A DNA stretch of 64,000 bases from Alkalicoccus daliensis (GCF_900103955.1 NZ_FNIL01000009.1:62001-126000); one strand, 5' to 3'. Counted from the first letter of the stretch, positions 1 to 9,743 are shown. Program-made: numbers and translations. Notes: generated by a model not told the origin, from the sequence alone.

Positions 1-73
1 TTTAAAAGTAATTTACTCAGGGAAAAGGATAGATATAAATACAATTTACTTTCACTTACAGGAGGCTACAATA

Positions 74-1057
74 ATGAAAGGATTAAAAGGACTTCACCAT
101 GTGACGGCAATTACAAGCAGCGCGGAAAAAAATTATGAGTTTTTCACATATGTGCTGGGCATGAGGCTTGTAAAGAAAACAGTAAACCAGGATGACATTC
201 AGACGTATCATTTATTTTTTGCGGATGACAAAGGCAGTGCGGGAACTGACATGACATTTTTTGATTTTCCAGGCATCCCCAAAGGAAGCCATGGCACAAA
301 TGAATTGTATAAAACCGGATTCCGGGTTCCGAATGATGCCGCGCTGGATTATTGGGAGAAGAGATTTGACCGCCTTAATATTAAGCACCGCGGCATAAAA
401 AAATTATTCGGCAAACAGACATTATCATTCAGTGACTTCGATGATCAGCAGTATATGCTTATATCGGACGAAAATAATTCCGGTGTTGCAGCGGGGGTTC
501 CATGGAAGGAAGGACCAGTCCCTGCAGAATATGCTATTACCGGGCTCGGCCCGATGCATATACGCATCGAACCATTTGAAGGATTTAAAGAAGTGCTTGA
601 AAAAGCATTTGAATTTAAAGAAATCGACAGCGATGGATCTCTGCATTTATTTGAAGTGGGTGAAGGCGGGAATGGGGCTTCACTGATTGTAGAAAAAAAC
701 GTAGTGCTTCCCGCTGCACAGCAGGGATACGGGACTGTTCATCACATTGCCTTCCGTGTCGCTGACAGTGATGTCCTTCACCAGTGGATTGACCGGCTCC
801 ATGGCTTCGGGTTTCAAACATCCGGCTACGTAGACAGGTTCTATTTTGAATCGTTATATACAAGAGTAGCACCGCAGATCTTATTTGAACTGGCAACAGA
901 CGGCCCTGGATTCATGGATGATGAACCTTATGAGACATTAGGTGAAAAACTTGCGCTGCCTCCAAAATTAGAGCCGAAAAGAGAAGAAATCGAAAATTAT
1001 GTCCGGCATATTGATACAGTGCGCAGCACAAAAACATTTGAAAAAGAATATGAATAA
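74..1057 (+). CDS. ring-cleaving dioxygenase of the glyoxalase (VOC) superfamily
   Basis: A 327-residue protein made of two vicinal-oxygen-chelate modules, about residues 5-130 and 155-290. Likely metal ligands are visible: the HH pair at 8-9, the HH pair at 223-224 and Glu272 in ILFELATD. The arrangement and length match the MhqA/MhqE/MhqO family of Bacillus, which are thought to open hydroquinone- or catechol-type rings during quinone stress; the true substrate cannot be read from sequence. The start is set by an AGGAGG site just upstream. It is a single-gene unit closed by a terminator at 1071-1104. No MhqR-type regulator is adjacent, so the mhq link rests on family resemblance only. Confidence 0.85.
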   Translation: MKGLKGLHHVTAITSSAEKNYEFFTYVLGMRLVKKTVNQDDIQTYHLFFADDKGSAGTDMTFFDFPGIPKGSHGTNELYKTGFRVPNDAALDYWEKRFDRLNIKHRGIKKLFGKQTLSFSDFDDQQYMLISDENNSGVAAGVPWKEGPVPAEYAITGLGPMHIRIEPFEGFKEVLEKAFEFKEIDSDGSLHLFEVGEGGNGASLIVEKNVVLPAAQQGYGTVHHIAFRVADSDVLHQWIDRLHGFGFQTSGYVDRFYFESLYTRVAPQILFELATDGPGFMDDEPYETLGEKLALPPKLEPKREEIENYVRHIDTVRSTKTFEKEYE

Positions 1058-1070
1058 AGACGGCCTGAGC

Positions 1071-1104
1071 AGAAAAAACAGCCTCTGCACAGGCTGTTTT
1101 TTCT
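1071..1104 (+). terminator. intrinsic terminator after the dioxygenase gene
   Basis: A 14-bp perfect stem (AGAAAAAACAGCCT with its complement) with a 6-nt loop and a T-rich 3' arm, 13 bases after the stop codon. Confidence 0.85.
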
Positions 1105-1245
1105 GTTTTCAGCTTTCTTGTTCTTCTTCGGTAAATGATTTAACAAAATCGACACAAATTTATTTTGATTAATGAAACTTTCTAGAAGGTGGAGCGTAGA
1201 TCATGTATAATACGTAAAGATAGATTGTTTAGGGGAGGCAGTATA

Positions 1246-2157
1246 ATGGGCAAGAGAGTCATGCTATTTATTTTAACAAACATACTCGTTTTAACGACGA
1301 TTGTGATTGTCTGGTCTTTAATTGTTTCTTTCACTGATATTAGTGGAAACATTACAGGCGCAGGCGGAGAAATTGATTTAATTTCTATTGGTATCTTTAG
1401 TTTACTTATAGGTTTCGCGGGTTCCTTCATCTCGCTCGCCATGTCGAGATGGGTAGCCAAGAAAATGATGAAAGTGAAAGTGCTCGATCCTGATGGAAAT
1501 CTCACACGCCAGGAAAGAGATGTTGTAGATAAAGTACACAAATTTTCGCGTGCGGCAGGCTTAATGCATATGCCGGAAGTTGGGATATATCAATCACCGG
1601 AAGTAAATGCTTTTGCTACAGGTCCTTCAAAAAAACGTTCACTGGTCGCTGTATCCCAGGGGCTGCTGCAGTCTATGGATGACGACGCAGTAGAAGGTGT
1701 TATCGCGCACGAAGTAGCACACGTAGCTAACGGAGATATGGTAACAATGACGCTGCTTCAAGGGGTAGTAAATACATTTGTAGTATTCTTTTCCCGTATT
1801 GCCGCAATTCTTGTTTCCCGTCTTGTACGTGCTGAAATGCAGTTTATTGTACGGTTTGCAGCGATTATTATTTTCCAGATTCTCTTTTCGATTCTTGGAA
1901 GCATGGTCGTTATGGCATTCTCCAGGTATCGTGAATTCCACGCTGACCGCGGAGGTGCGGATCTTGCAGGCAAAGACAAGATGGCACACGCACTTCGTTC
2001 TTTGAAAGCACATGTAGAGCGAGCACAAATTAAAAACGACCGCACTGACGATTCTGCAATTCAAACAATGAAAATCAACGGCAGAGGCGGCATTTCCAAA
2101 TTGTTTTCTTCCCACCCGGATCTTGATGAGCGAATTGCACGTCTTGAACAGCGTTAA
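1246..2157 (+). CDS. htpX: HtpX-family membrane zinc metalloprotease
   Basis: A 303-residue M48B peptidase. Two hydrophobic segments lie near the N-terminus (about 5-28 and 46-66) and two more after the active site (about 163-185 and 200-225). The zinc-binding HEVAH motif is at 155-159, and the downstream [13 protein letters not shown] segment supplies the third ligand. The family degrades misfolded membrane proteins with the active site facing the cytoplasm. An upstream in-frame start at 1189 is possible, but the ATG at 1246 follows a clear AGGGGAGG site and gives the normal family length. Monocistronic, closed by a terminator at 2181-2216. A TATAAT at 1205-1210 may be its -10 element, though no good -35 is seen. 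Confidence 0.93.
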   Translation: MGKRVMLFILTNILVLTTIVIVWSLIVSFTDISGNITGAGGEIDLISIGIFSLLIGFAGSFISLAMSRWVAKKMMKVKVLDPDGNLTRQERDVVDKVHKFSRAAGLMHMPEVGIYQSPEVNAFATGPSKKRSLVAVSQGLLQSMDDDAVEGVIAHEVAHVANGDMVTMTLLQGVVNTFVVFFSRIAAILVSRLVRAEMQFIVRFAAIIIFQILFSILGSMVVMAFSRYREFHADRGGADLAGKDKMAHALRSLKAHVERAQIKNDRTDDSAIQTMKINGRGGISKLFSSHPDLDERIARLEQR

Positions 2158-2180
2158 GTAATAGAGTTAAACGATCTTTA

Positions 2181-2216
2181 AAAGGGCTGCAGACATAACT
2201 TGTCTGCAGCCCTTTT
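2181..2216 (+). terminator. intrinsic terminator after htpX
   Basis: A 15-bp stem (AAAGGGCTGCAGACA paired with its complement) followed by a T run, 23 bases after the htpX stop. Confidence 0.9.
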
Positions 2217-2296
2217 TCAATTATTCATAGTTTCCTTTGGCTTTCGGCAGGCAAAGCAGCTTCCTGTATGCATCCGCCTGCTGCGGCAAAGAAGCA

Positions 2297-2330
2297 AAAG
2301 AAGCGGACTTTAGCTAGTCAGCTTCTTTTT
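2297..2330. terminator. bidirectional terminator between htpX and the CMD gene
   Basis: An AAAAGAAGC arm pairs with GCTTCTTTT and an inner GACT/AGTC pairing extends the stem. It has A-rich and T-rich flanks on both sides. It lies 6 bases beyond the stop of the leftward CMD gene and is most likely its terminator. Confidence 0.75.
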
Positions 2331-2336
2331 AAACAA

Positions 2337-2738
2337 CTATTCTGCTGCCTGATCCACTTCTATTCCAAGCTCTTCAAAAATTTCTTTTGTAATCCGCATG
2401 GCAGAAGCTGCTTTTGGGAAACCTGCATAAGCTGCGCAGTGAAGAATAATATGAATAATTTCTTCAGGCCTAAGACCAACGCGCAGTCCCGCACGGACGT
2501 GGAAAGGAAGCTGCTCAAAAGCTCCCTGTGAGATTAGCGAAGTAATCGTAATCATCGTATGCTGTTTTAGTTCAAGCACCTTCATTGAATACACTTCTCC
2601 GAAACCAAAAGAAACCATCATATCAACAAATTCAGGAGAAATATCATTATAGCCTTTAATCATTTCTACTCCTTTTTCATCTGTTAACTGGTGCAGGACG
2701 TGCATTCCGTGTTCGTAGTTTTCTTTCTTGCTGTTCAA
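2337..2738 (-). CDS. carboxymuconolactone decarboxylase (CMD) family protein
   Basis: A 133-residue all-helical CMD-domain protein with the family core at about 60-115 (VRAGLRVGLRPEEIIHIILHCAAYAGFPKA, given here only as a region). It has a single Cys in that core, so it lacks the CxxC pair of AhpD-type reductases and more resembles the decarboxylase-like branch. The substrate is unknown. The start is a TTG eight bases after GGGAGG. It lies 68 bp behind the thiamine-diphosphate enzyme gene on the same strand, so the two are probably cotranscribed and may share a metabolic role. Confidence 0.8.
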   Translation of the reverse strand: MNSKKENYEHGMHVLHQLTDEKGVEMIKGYNDISPEFVDMMVSFGFGEVYSMKVLELKQHTMITITSLISQGAFEQLPFHVRAGLRVGLRPEEIIHIILHCAAYAGFPKAASAMRITKEIFEELGIEVDQAAE

Positions 2739-2806
2739 TAGTAATGCCTCCCAGTCGTAACTTATTAATGTGAATCAAATTTAATTAAAGAATAATAGCA
2801 GCTCCC

Positions 2807-4426
2807 TCAGCCTCTTCTCATTGTCGGCGGTATTTCATCCGGGTCTACGAGCATTTCTACCACAAGCGGCTTTGTTAAAGGAAATATATCCTGAAGTGCG
2901 TTTTGCAGCTCCTCGAGAGTGCTGACAGTTAGAGCATCTGCTCCCAGCGACGCTGCAAATGCAGCTGCTTGAAGCGGCACATTATATTTTGTGCCGACTG
3001 CTCTGCCGATATTCACCTTCATCCCTTTATCCACCATATCCAGTGCCTGATTATTTAAAACAAGAAACAGTACGGCGGCTCCCGCTTCTACTGCAGTAGC
3101 GACTTCGCTTCCATGCATAAACATACACCCATCACCAGTCAAGCATACGATAGTTTCCTCGGGAGAGGCAAGTTTAGCTCCGACGGCATAACCAATTCCA
3201 TGCCCCATCGCACCAAATACGTCATCAAAATAAAATCCGCCGTACCTTTTCGTCTGATAATATTTTATTGCATAAAATGTGTGACTTCCATCATCACCAA
3301 ATAAAATAGTTTCCGGGGGAAGGGAAGTATTTATCACTTTCATTGCAGCAGCCGCAGACATATATTTTGAATTTGCAGCCGCAGGCTTTTCAAAAAGATC
3401 AATGGAGATTTCTTTTCTTTCTTTTTCAGATCCGCCCATTTTCAATAATTCCCGTAAATTCGCCCTTAAATCTCCAAGAACCGGAAGTACTGGTACATTC
3501 ATCGATTTCCCGATAAAAGTAATGTCGGCATCGAAATGAATAATTTGTTCCGGAAAATGCTCCGGTTTCCATCCGGCAGTACTCATATCACTCAGCTTTG
3601 AGCCGAATACAATTAACGTATCTACTCCTTCTTCCACATATGTATGAGCTGTATCTGTGCCGCCTAATCCGTATGCACCGAGAGAGAGAGGATGGCTCGA
3701 CATGAAGGTGCCCTTTCCTCCGGGAGTTGTAGCTGCTGGTATATTCCAGATTTCGGCAAAGGCTGTTATTTCTTCATAAGCATGGGCAGAGTGAACACCT
3801 TTTCCTAACAGAAGCATGGGGCGCCGTGCCTCTTTGAGAAGAGAATACACTTTTTTCAGATTCGGAGAAAGAAGGGCTTCCACTTCAGGAAGCGCAAGCT
3901 GAAAAGGCCGTGCTTCCTCCATAAGAACATCTGCAGGAATAGACAAGTGTACAGGACCCTTTACATCTGAAAAAGCGGTGCGTACAGCGTGGGCTAATAT
4001 ACTTTCTACATTGTCAGCACGATCTATACGGGTGCTGAACTTTGTGACGCTGGAAAACATGGCCGCCGTATCTGTGCCAAAGGAGGTGGAATCTTGTCCT
4101 AATGGCTTTCCCAGGGCTGTGATGGACGGATGTCCAGTGATAAAAAGAACAGGCAGATGGGAAGCTTTTGCCTGGGCGGCAGCGGTCAGCAGATTCGTCG
4201 CTCCGGGTCCTGAGGTGCCGACAGCTACACTGATGTTTCTCGAAAGCATTGCATAACCAGCTGCTTCATAGCCAGCCCCGCCTTCATGTTTGCTTAATAC
4301 AAACGAGATCCCCTGATCTTCTGCCGCAAGAATAAGAGGTACGACCGGCTTGCCGGGAATTCCAAAAATATGGTTTACACCCCAATGCGAAAGCTGTTTA
4401 GCTAAAAGTACTGCTATTTTTTCCAT
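2807..4426 (-). CDS. thiamine-diphosphate-dependent enzyme (acetolactate synthase / pyruvate oxidase-like)
   Basis: A 539-residue protein with the three-domain layout of the POX/AHAS family. It has an N-terminal pyrimidine-binding domain with the catalytic Glu48 in LSKHEGG and the SGPGATNLL loop, a central domain, and a C-terminal diphosphate-binding domain with GDG at 431-433 and NN 26 residues later. The family condenses or decarboxylates 2-oxo acids such as pyruvate; the exact reaction is not determinable. The ATG at 4426 is chosen because it follows AAGGAG and avoids overlap with the upstream gene; an in-frame start at 4459 is weaker. The upstream c-di-GMP enzyme ends 16 bp before it and the CMD gene follows, so all three are likely one operon. 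No small regulatory subunit (IlvH) is nearby, which argues against biosynthetic AHAS. Confidence 0.85.
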   Translation of the reverse strand: MEKIAVLLAKQLSHWGVNHIFGIPGKPVVPLILAAEDQGISFVLSKHEGGAGYEAAGYAMLSRNISVAVGTSGPGATNLLTAAAQAKASHLPVLFITGHPSITALGKPLGQDSTSFGTDTAAMFSSVTKFSTRIDRADNVESILAHAVRTAFSDVKGPVHLSIPADVLMEEARPFQLALPEVEALLSPNLKKVYSLLKEARRPMLLLGKGVHSAHAYEEITAFAEIWNIPAATTPGGKGTFMSSHPLSLGAYGLGGTDTAHTYVEEGVDTLIVFGSKLSDMSTAGWKPEHFPEQIIHFDADITFIGKSMNVPVLPVLGDLRANLRELLKMGGSEKERKEISIDLFEKPAAANSKYMSAAAAMKVINTSLPPETILFGDDGSHTFYAIKYYQTKRYGGFYFDDVFGAMGHGIGYAVGAKLASPEETIVCLTGDGCMFMHGSEVATAVEAGAAVLFLVLNNQALDMVDKGMKVNIGRAVGTKYNVPLQAAAFAASLGADALTVSTLEELQNALQDIFPLTKPLVVEMLVDPDEIPPTMRRG

Positions 4427-4442
4427 GAAAAAATCTCCTTTT

Positions 4443-6686
4443 TTATCTTTTAGCGGCAAATTCTGTTTTCAGGGTGTTAAAGTTCTCAGTGATGTAGTCT
4501 GCCGGTACTGCTTTTGAAAAATAATATCCTTGTATCAACTGACAGCCGAGAGACTGAAGCTCCTGCAGCTGTGCTTTCGTTTCCACTCCTTCAGCAACTA
4601 CTTTCAGCTGCATAGCGTCTGCCATAGCAATAATGGTGCTTACTAAGACAGATCCATAAGTTCCTTCCAGCAGATCATCTACAAAATACTTGTCAATTTT
4701 CAAAGTATCAATATTCAACTGCTTTAAATAAAGGAGGGAGCTGTATCCGGTTCCAAAATCATCCATACTTATCTGCACTCCCAGAGATTTGAGTTCTTCC
4801 AACACTTTTAAAGCATAGGAAAAGTCCATTGCCATAGATTCTGTGATTTCAAACTCAAGATACGCAGGATTCATAGAATACGTGCTCATAATTTCTTCTA
4901 CATTTTTGGTGAAATCCTGCTTCAGGAACTGATGCGCAGATAAGTTCACACTTATTTTAAGAGGCGCCAGCCCTGCCTTCATCCATGAGCTGTGCTGACG
5001 GCAAGCTGTATGAATTACCCATTGCCCGATCGGGAGAATTAATCCAGTTTTTTCTGCAAGCGGAATAAATTTGTCAGGAGACAACAAGCCATGAACAGGA
5101 TGATTCCAGCGGATCAATGCTTCAAATCCAGCGATTTCCCCTGAAAAGGCATCTACCTGCGGCTGGTAATGAAGCAGAAGCTCTTCTTTCTTGATAGCTT
5201 CGCGAAGATCATTTTCAAGAAGTAGTTCTTCACTTGAATTTATATACATCTCCGGAGAAAACATGCGGTAATCATTCTTCCCCTGAGATTTCGCTTTATA
5301 CATAGCTGCATCCACATGCACCATGTATTCTTCGAGGCTCGGCGGGGTATTATGATAAATAGCAGCCCCGATACTGGCAGTAGTATAAAAGGTACGATTT
5401 TCTATTAAAAATGGCCGCTGGAACTGGCACAGGAGCTGCTGTGCGATAAGGTGGAGTTCAGCTTCTTCTTCAAGTGCAGGAATCAGCACCATAAATTCAT
5501 CTCCGCTGATCCTTGCAAGCAGCCCTTTCGTTTGGATGCTCTGCTGCAGTCTTTCTGCTACAGACTGGAGCAGTTTATCTCCATTACTGTGACCGAATGT
5601 ATCGTTAATGTTTTTAAATCCATCTAAATCTATGAGAAGCAGAGCAGTGGATTTTTTTTCCTCAAGAAACAGCTGTTCCAGTTCTTTCTGAAAATATCTG
5701 CGATTCGGAAGTTTTGTTAGTTCATCATGATAGGCAAGATAATTGTATTCTTTTTGAAGGTGATACCTTTCGGTAATATCTCTCAGCTGTGCAAAGGCCC
5801 CGATCATTTTCGAATTTTTAGTATCGTAAATAGGCTGGGCATCAAAAAGGCATATTTTCTCCTCATTATTGTTGTTCATAAACTTCATTTCCACATTCGT
5901 AAAACTCCGCTCTTCGTGAAGCACCTGATAAAAATAATCACCGGTAATCGCAGATTTAAATATGTCACGGCCGATAATATCTTCAGAAGTAAATCCTGAT
6001 AAAATTTCCGCAAAATCATTATATTGAGTAACAGTACCTTCCTGATTGGTTACGATAATAGCGTTCTGCGTCCGGCGCAGCATTATTTGATTTAATACGT
6101 CGAGCTCTCTATTCTGCCTGCGGAGAAGCAGTTCCCGTTCAATAGAGTCAACAACATTCGCCAGCATATTTAAAAAAAGGCTGTTTTGAAGCTGCACCGA
6201 TGTCATTATGGAGATGCTTCCTAAGAGATTACCTACATCACTATAATGAAAGGGAGCGCTGTAACAGGCAGTATCATGCAAAAAGTGAAAAAAGTGATCA
6301 TCCCCGATAAGAGCGACCGGACAAGATTCCTGCAATGCGAGGGAAATTACGTTAGTTCCTAAATCTTCTTGTGTAAAGCGGACGCCGGGCTCAATCCCTA
6401 GCTGCTGAATCGTACTTCGAATCGTCTCATCTCCATCCATTTCAAGAAGGTAGCCCTTTTCATCAGAAATAACGACCAGAATCGGAGTGCCGGCTAAAGA
6501 TTCAAGTACTTTCCGCGAAAAAAAACTGACTACCTGTAAAATTTCGTCGTAGTCTTTACGCTTGGAAATCAGTTCTTTTTCCGACATCCTTTCCGCAGGC
6601 CTGCGAATTTCAAAAGGATCCATTCCAGCTTCCACACACTGGATTCTCGATTTAACAATAAAGTGATCATCTTCGTATTCTTTCAT
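4443..6686 (-). CDS. GAF-PAS-GGDEF-EAL c-di-GMP turnover protein
   Basis: A 747-residue cytoplasmic protein without membrane segments. Residues 10-165 resemble the N-terminal sensor of AcoR-type sigma-54 activators, with DPFEIRRP near 23 and EDLGTNVISLAL near 108-118, here without the AAA+ domain. A PAS domain spans about 200-310. A GGDEF domain spans 315-480, with the signature as SGDEF at 394-398. An EAL domain spans 495-735, with EALIRW at 522-527, DDFGTGYSS near 642 and AEGVET further on. The key EAL residues look intact, so phosphodiesterase activity is likely; SGDEF variants can be active or degenerate cyclases, so the net direction is unknown. First gene of a probable operon with the thiamine-diphosphate enzyme and CMD protein. 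Start supported by an AGGAGG-like site. Confidence 0.9.
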   Translation of the reverse strand: MKEYEDDHFIVKSRIQCVEAGMDPFEIRRPAERMSEKELISKRKDYDEILQVVSFFSRKVLESLAGTPILVVISDEKGYLLEMDGDETIRSTIQQLGIEPGVRFTQEDLGTNVISLALQESCPVALIGDDHFFHFLHDTACYSAPFHYSDVGNLLGSISIMTSVQLQNSLFLNMLANVVDSIERELLLRRQNRELDVLNQIMLRRTQNAIIVTNQEGTVTQYNDFAEILSGFTSEDIIGRDIFKSAITGDYFYQVLHEERSFTNVEMKFMNNNNEEKICLFDAQPIYDTKNSKMIGAFAQLRDITERYHLQKEYNYLAYHDELTKLPNRRYFQKELEQLFLEEKKSTALLLIDLDGFKNINDTFGHSNGDKLLQSVAERLQQSIQTKGLLARISGDEFMVLIPALEEEAELHLIAQQLLCQFQRPFLIENRTFYTTASIGAAIYHNTPPSLEEYMVHVDAAMYKAKSQGKNDYRMFSPEMYINSSEELLLENDLREAIKKEELLLHYQPQVDAFSGEIAGFEALIRWNHPVHGLLSPDKFIPLAEKTGLILPIGQWVIHTACRQHSSWMKAGLAPLKISVNLSAHQFLKQDFTKNVEEIMSTYSMNPAYLEFEITESMAMDFSYALKVLEELKSLGVQISMDDFGTGYSSLLYLKQLNIDTLKIDKYFVDDLLEGTYGSVLVSTIIAMADAMQLKVVAEGVETKAQLQELQSLGCQLIQGYYFSKAVPADYITENFNTLKTEFAAKR

Positions 6687-6861
6687 CCGACAGCCTCCTT
6701 TCCTATTATTATAGCTTGTTCAAGACGGATATAGAAATGGTATACTGTTATAAATATACGGGAAAAAAAGTAATTGGTGAATAGTCACATATTTTGATTA
6801 TGCCGAAACTGCAAAAGAGGTATATACGTATGTACTACAGCAGGAAAGGAGTGGGTCGATA

Positions 6862-7290
6862 GTGTTCTGGATCTTTATGATGCTCGGTGCTACTTTTACA
6901 TTTATCATTGCTATTACAGCAATAAATGCAGATGCTAAACAGAAAATGAATAAGTCAGAGCTGGGAAAAGAAGCCGCGAAGAAAAATGGGGTGAAAACAA
7001 AGCACGGGAAGTATGATATTAAAATTTGGAAAGTGTCTAATCCGTATCCGGATCTTTGTTTCCGCACAGAGTTTTCCCAGAAAGGAAAGCTGGTGCATAA
7101 AGATATTGCCTACTTTGATAATGAAGAAAGTTATACAGACGTGATGAAGTATTTTGTAAAAGAGTTTGATAAGAAGAAAAAAGAAGAATCAAGTATGGAG
7201 GACCGGGCATCTTTAAACCAGTTTGAGCTGGAGGCATGGGATGGCGATGTCTATGAAGAAGATACTGTGGAGCTTCCAAAGCAGAAATAA
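6862..7290 (+). CDS. small membrane-anchored protein of unknown function
   Basis: A 142-residue protein, not recognised. A GTG start at 6862 follows AAAGGA. Residues 1-22 form one hydrophobic helix, probably an anchor. The remainder is soluble and lysine/glutamate-rich, with a KKKKEESS stretch near 110 and an acidic C-terminus. The ordered segment around residues 45-90 looks like a small beta-rich domain. It is alone between convergent and divergent neighbours and is closed by a terminator at 7307-7340. A cytoplasmic C-terminus is inferred from the short basic region after the helix. Confidence 0.7.
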   Translation: MFWIFMMLGATFTFIIAITAINADAKQKMNKSELGKEAAKKNGVKTKHGKYDIKIWKVSNPYPDLCFRTEFSQKGKLVHKDIAYFDNEESYTDVMKYFVKEFDKKKKEESSMEDRASLNQFELEAWDGDVYEEDTVELPKQK

Positions 7291-7306
7291 TAATGAGAAA
7301 CCTTAA

Positions 7307-7340
7307 AACGAGCCTGCAGAGATCTGCGGGCTCGTTTTTT
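7307..7340. terminator. intrinsic terminator between convergent small membrane-protein genes
   Basis: An AAACGAGCC arm pairs with GGCTCGTTT, with inner CTGCAGA/TCTGCGG pairing and a run of six T. It could also serve the leftward gene ending at 7377. Confidence 0.85.
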
Positions 7341-7376
7341 GCTTCCAGTAAAATGCAGGGATGAAATATAAAACAT

Positions 7377-7826
7377 CTATGCTTGCTTTTCTTCCTCCAG
7401 CTGCTGGTATTTCTTTTCATTCTGTTTTACCACAGAGCTTCCCATGTATCCTGAAAGCAGTATCAGCACTGCCGTGTAGAGAAGAAGATCCCCTATTTGT
7501 GCTTCTCTTATAAGCATCGCCGGGGGGGTTCCGTTTGCGAACAGCCTGCCTAACAGGAGCATAGTAGTAATGAAAAATAAATATAACACTACAGACCGGG
7601 CAAGCTGATAATGATGCGGCCAGTTTCTTATTTTGCTCCACCGGTAATAAAACCGCTCTTCCAGTTTTTTATGAAAGACAGCTTCCCCAAGCAGCCATAT
7701 TGTAATAACTGCGACTGCAGAAACATAAATGGGAAGATAATAAATATGGGTGAAAAACGGAATAGCACATAGGAGAAGAACAGCAATACATCCCGCTGCA
7801 TATTTTTTCTTTTGACGAATTGGCAT
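7377..7826 (-). CDS. integral membrane protein of unknown function
   Basis: A 149-residue protein with four predicted hydrophobic helices, about residues 11-27, 30-48, 76-95 and 108-128, a basic N-terminus (MPIRQKKK) and a charged C-terminal tail rich in Gln/Glu/Lys. No family recognised. GGAAAGGAG lies upstream of the ATG. Alternative reading frames across the same DNA lack a ribosome binding site and hydrophobic periodicity and are taken as shadows. Confidence 0.65.
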   Translation of the reverse strand: MPIRQKKKYAAGCIAVLLLCAIPFFTHIYYLPIYVSAVAVITIWLLGEAVFHKKLEERFYYRWSKIRNWPHHYQLARSVVLYLFFITTMLLLGRLFANGTPPAMLIREAQIGDLLLYTAVLILLSGYMGSSVVKQNEKKYQQLEEEKQA

Positions 7827-7849
7827 GACAAATACTCCTTTCCACGCAT

Positions 7850-8794
7850 AATTTTACAAGAAGAAAGTCGAATTGCCTACTAATAAATGATAAAGTAGCC
7901 CCTTTTCTTATAGAATGATGGAGTATAGGTTGATAGATATATATGTATGTTAGAATGAAACTATATTAATGAACGGATACCAGAGTTAATAGCAGACGCT
8001 TCAGAAAATTCACAGCGATACAGTAGCCTCAGCCTTATTATCGGCACAGTTTTATAATGCAGGACATAAAAGCTTATAAAACTTTATATGAAATGATGCT
8101 ATAAACTTTCGTAAATTACAAGAATAACTGAAAAGAAGGCGCTCGAAGGGGGCAGCGCAGTCTGAAGAACCAAGCGGCTTTCTGGAAGGCCGTGAAGCAC
8201 GAGCGGAATCGATAAAGGCTTTTAAAGACAGCACGGCTATCTTTTTCCTGCCATCTGCAGGGGCGGTGGAAGTTGTGCAAAGCTTCAGAGAAATAAGCCC
8301 GCCAGTAAAACTTTACTAGGAGCGGAACGGCAAATAGAACAATCATTTTTCACAGAGCAACTATTATTTTGATGGAAGTTGTCCAAGCAAAATGAATTGC
8401 TGCTCCATTGAAAAACTTTACTTTACTGCTGAGAAACACAGGCGAGGACGTGCGGAGGATCAATGCAATTTGGGAATACATAAAATGAAGCTGAGCTCCA
8501 TTCCTATTAGTCGAGCATAAGCTCTCCGGGAAATCTTCGCTGCAAGTGAAGCCCTATTACATTCAAAGAAAGAATTTTGTTTTCACTGGCAGACCTTGCA
8601 TGAGAACTCCTTTGAAATGTATCAGGAAAACTTGTAATATTCATTCACTCGTAATGTAAAACAGCGGCTGCAGAAAAATTCAAGTTGAAAAAAGCGACCC
8701 TTTAGAAATCAAATGTATAAGAAGGATGACCTTCTATTATATAAAATTTTTCAGTAGGAAGCATAAACATTGAAGAAGAGAAAGGGATGGACAC
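7850..8794. other. 945-bp stretch without a recognisable gene
   Basis: Between a leftward membrane-protein gene and the rightward ADP-ribosylglycohydrolase gene. Only short open frames occur (the longest about 75 codons, leftward), with no convincing ribosome binding site or family match. No tRNA, riboswitch or strong terminator was recognised. It could be decayed coding sequence or an unrecognised RNA region. The last 40 bases hold the AAAGGGA ribosome binding site of the next gene. Confidence 0.5.
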
Positions 8795-9688
8795 ATGACA
8801 CTTGATCGGATTAAGGGAGCATTGTTTGGCCATGCAATTGGGGATGCATTGGGCGGCACAACAGAATTTATGACAGAAAAAGAAGTACAGGAAAAATTCG
8901 GCAGGGTAAGTACTTTTTTAGGAGGCGGAAAATGGCGCCTGAAACCTGGAGAAACAACGGATGATACGGCTATGACGCTGGCGTTGGCAAGAGGGATTAT
9001 TTCTAATCCGGAGGATCCTGTACAGGAAATTGCTGATCAGTTTATCAACTGGCTGAATTCAGAACCGAAAGATATAGGGATGAGGATACATTATGCATTG
9101 TCTTACTTAAAAAATGGAGAAAAAATAGAAAATGCTGCAGAATTTGCACAGCATGATCTAGGAGGAAGCGGTGAAGGAAACGGATCTTTAATGCGGTGTC
9201 TGCCCATATCTTTATATTGTATTGAAGAAGAGAAAGTAGCAGCTATTTCCGAGGCGCAGTCACAGATTACCCATGCAAGCGATGTCGCGTCAGAAGCGTG
9301 TGTACTTTACAATCTGGTGGGTTACGACATAATGTGTAAAGGCATCCCGCTGAAGGAAGCGCTTACTGAAAGGATTACAGGAACCCGCTATGAGCAGTCC
9401 CTGTATAAAGTTCCTGATGTATATCCTACAAAAAACGTTGTGCATACATTTTCCTGGGTTATTTACGTACTAATGCAATCGGATAGTTATTTAGAAGTTG
9501 TGCAGACTTTAGCCAATAAAGGGAATGATGCAGATACTACGGCAGCGATAGCAGGTGGACTAAGCGGACTTGATGCTGGATATCGAAAACTTCCTCAATC
9601 GATGGCAGAGCAGCTGCTTAAGCGGGAAGAAATTAATATAATAGCAGGAGAACTGCTTAAAATAAGAACAGCTTCTGAAACAGCTTAA
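8795..9688 (+). CDS. ADP-ribosylglycohydrolase (DraG/ARH) family protein
   Basis: A 297-residue protein of the ADP-ribosylglycohydrolase fold. It shows the three metal-binding motifs of the family: GDALGG near residue 17, DDTAM near 54 and GNDADTTAAIAGG near 247. The carboxylates in these motifs hold two Mg2+ or Mn2+ ions in known members. The family removes ADP-ribose from proteins or small molecules. No DraT-like transferase or nitrogenase gene is nearby, so a role in nitrogenase control is unlikely and the substrate is unknown. The ATG is preceded by AAAGGGA. A HAD hydrolase gene starts 55 bp downstream and is probably cotranscribed. Confidence 0.9.
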   Translation: MTLDRIKGALFGHAIGDALGGTTEFMTEKEVQEKFGRVSTFLGGGKWRLKPGETTDDTAMTLALARGIISNPEDPVQEIADQFINWLNSEPKDIGMRIHYALSYLKNGEKIENAAEFAQHDLGGSGEGNGSLMRCLPISLYCIEEEKVAAISEAQSQITHASDVASEACVLYNLVGYDIMCKGIPLKEALTERITGTRYEQSLYKVPDVYPTKNVVHTFSWVIYVLMQSDSYLEVVQTLANKGNDADTTAAIAGGLSGLDAGYRKLPQSMAEQLLKREEINIIAGELLKIRTASETA

Positions 9689-9743
9689 GAGAAGCATCAG
9701 GAAAATAAAACACAAATTTTTCTTTTAGCCAGGAGGAGAATCC

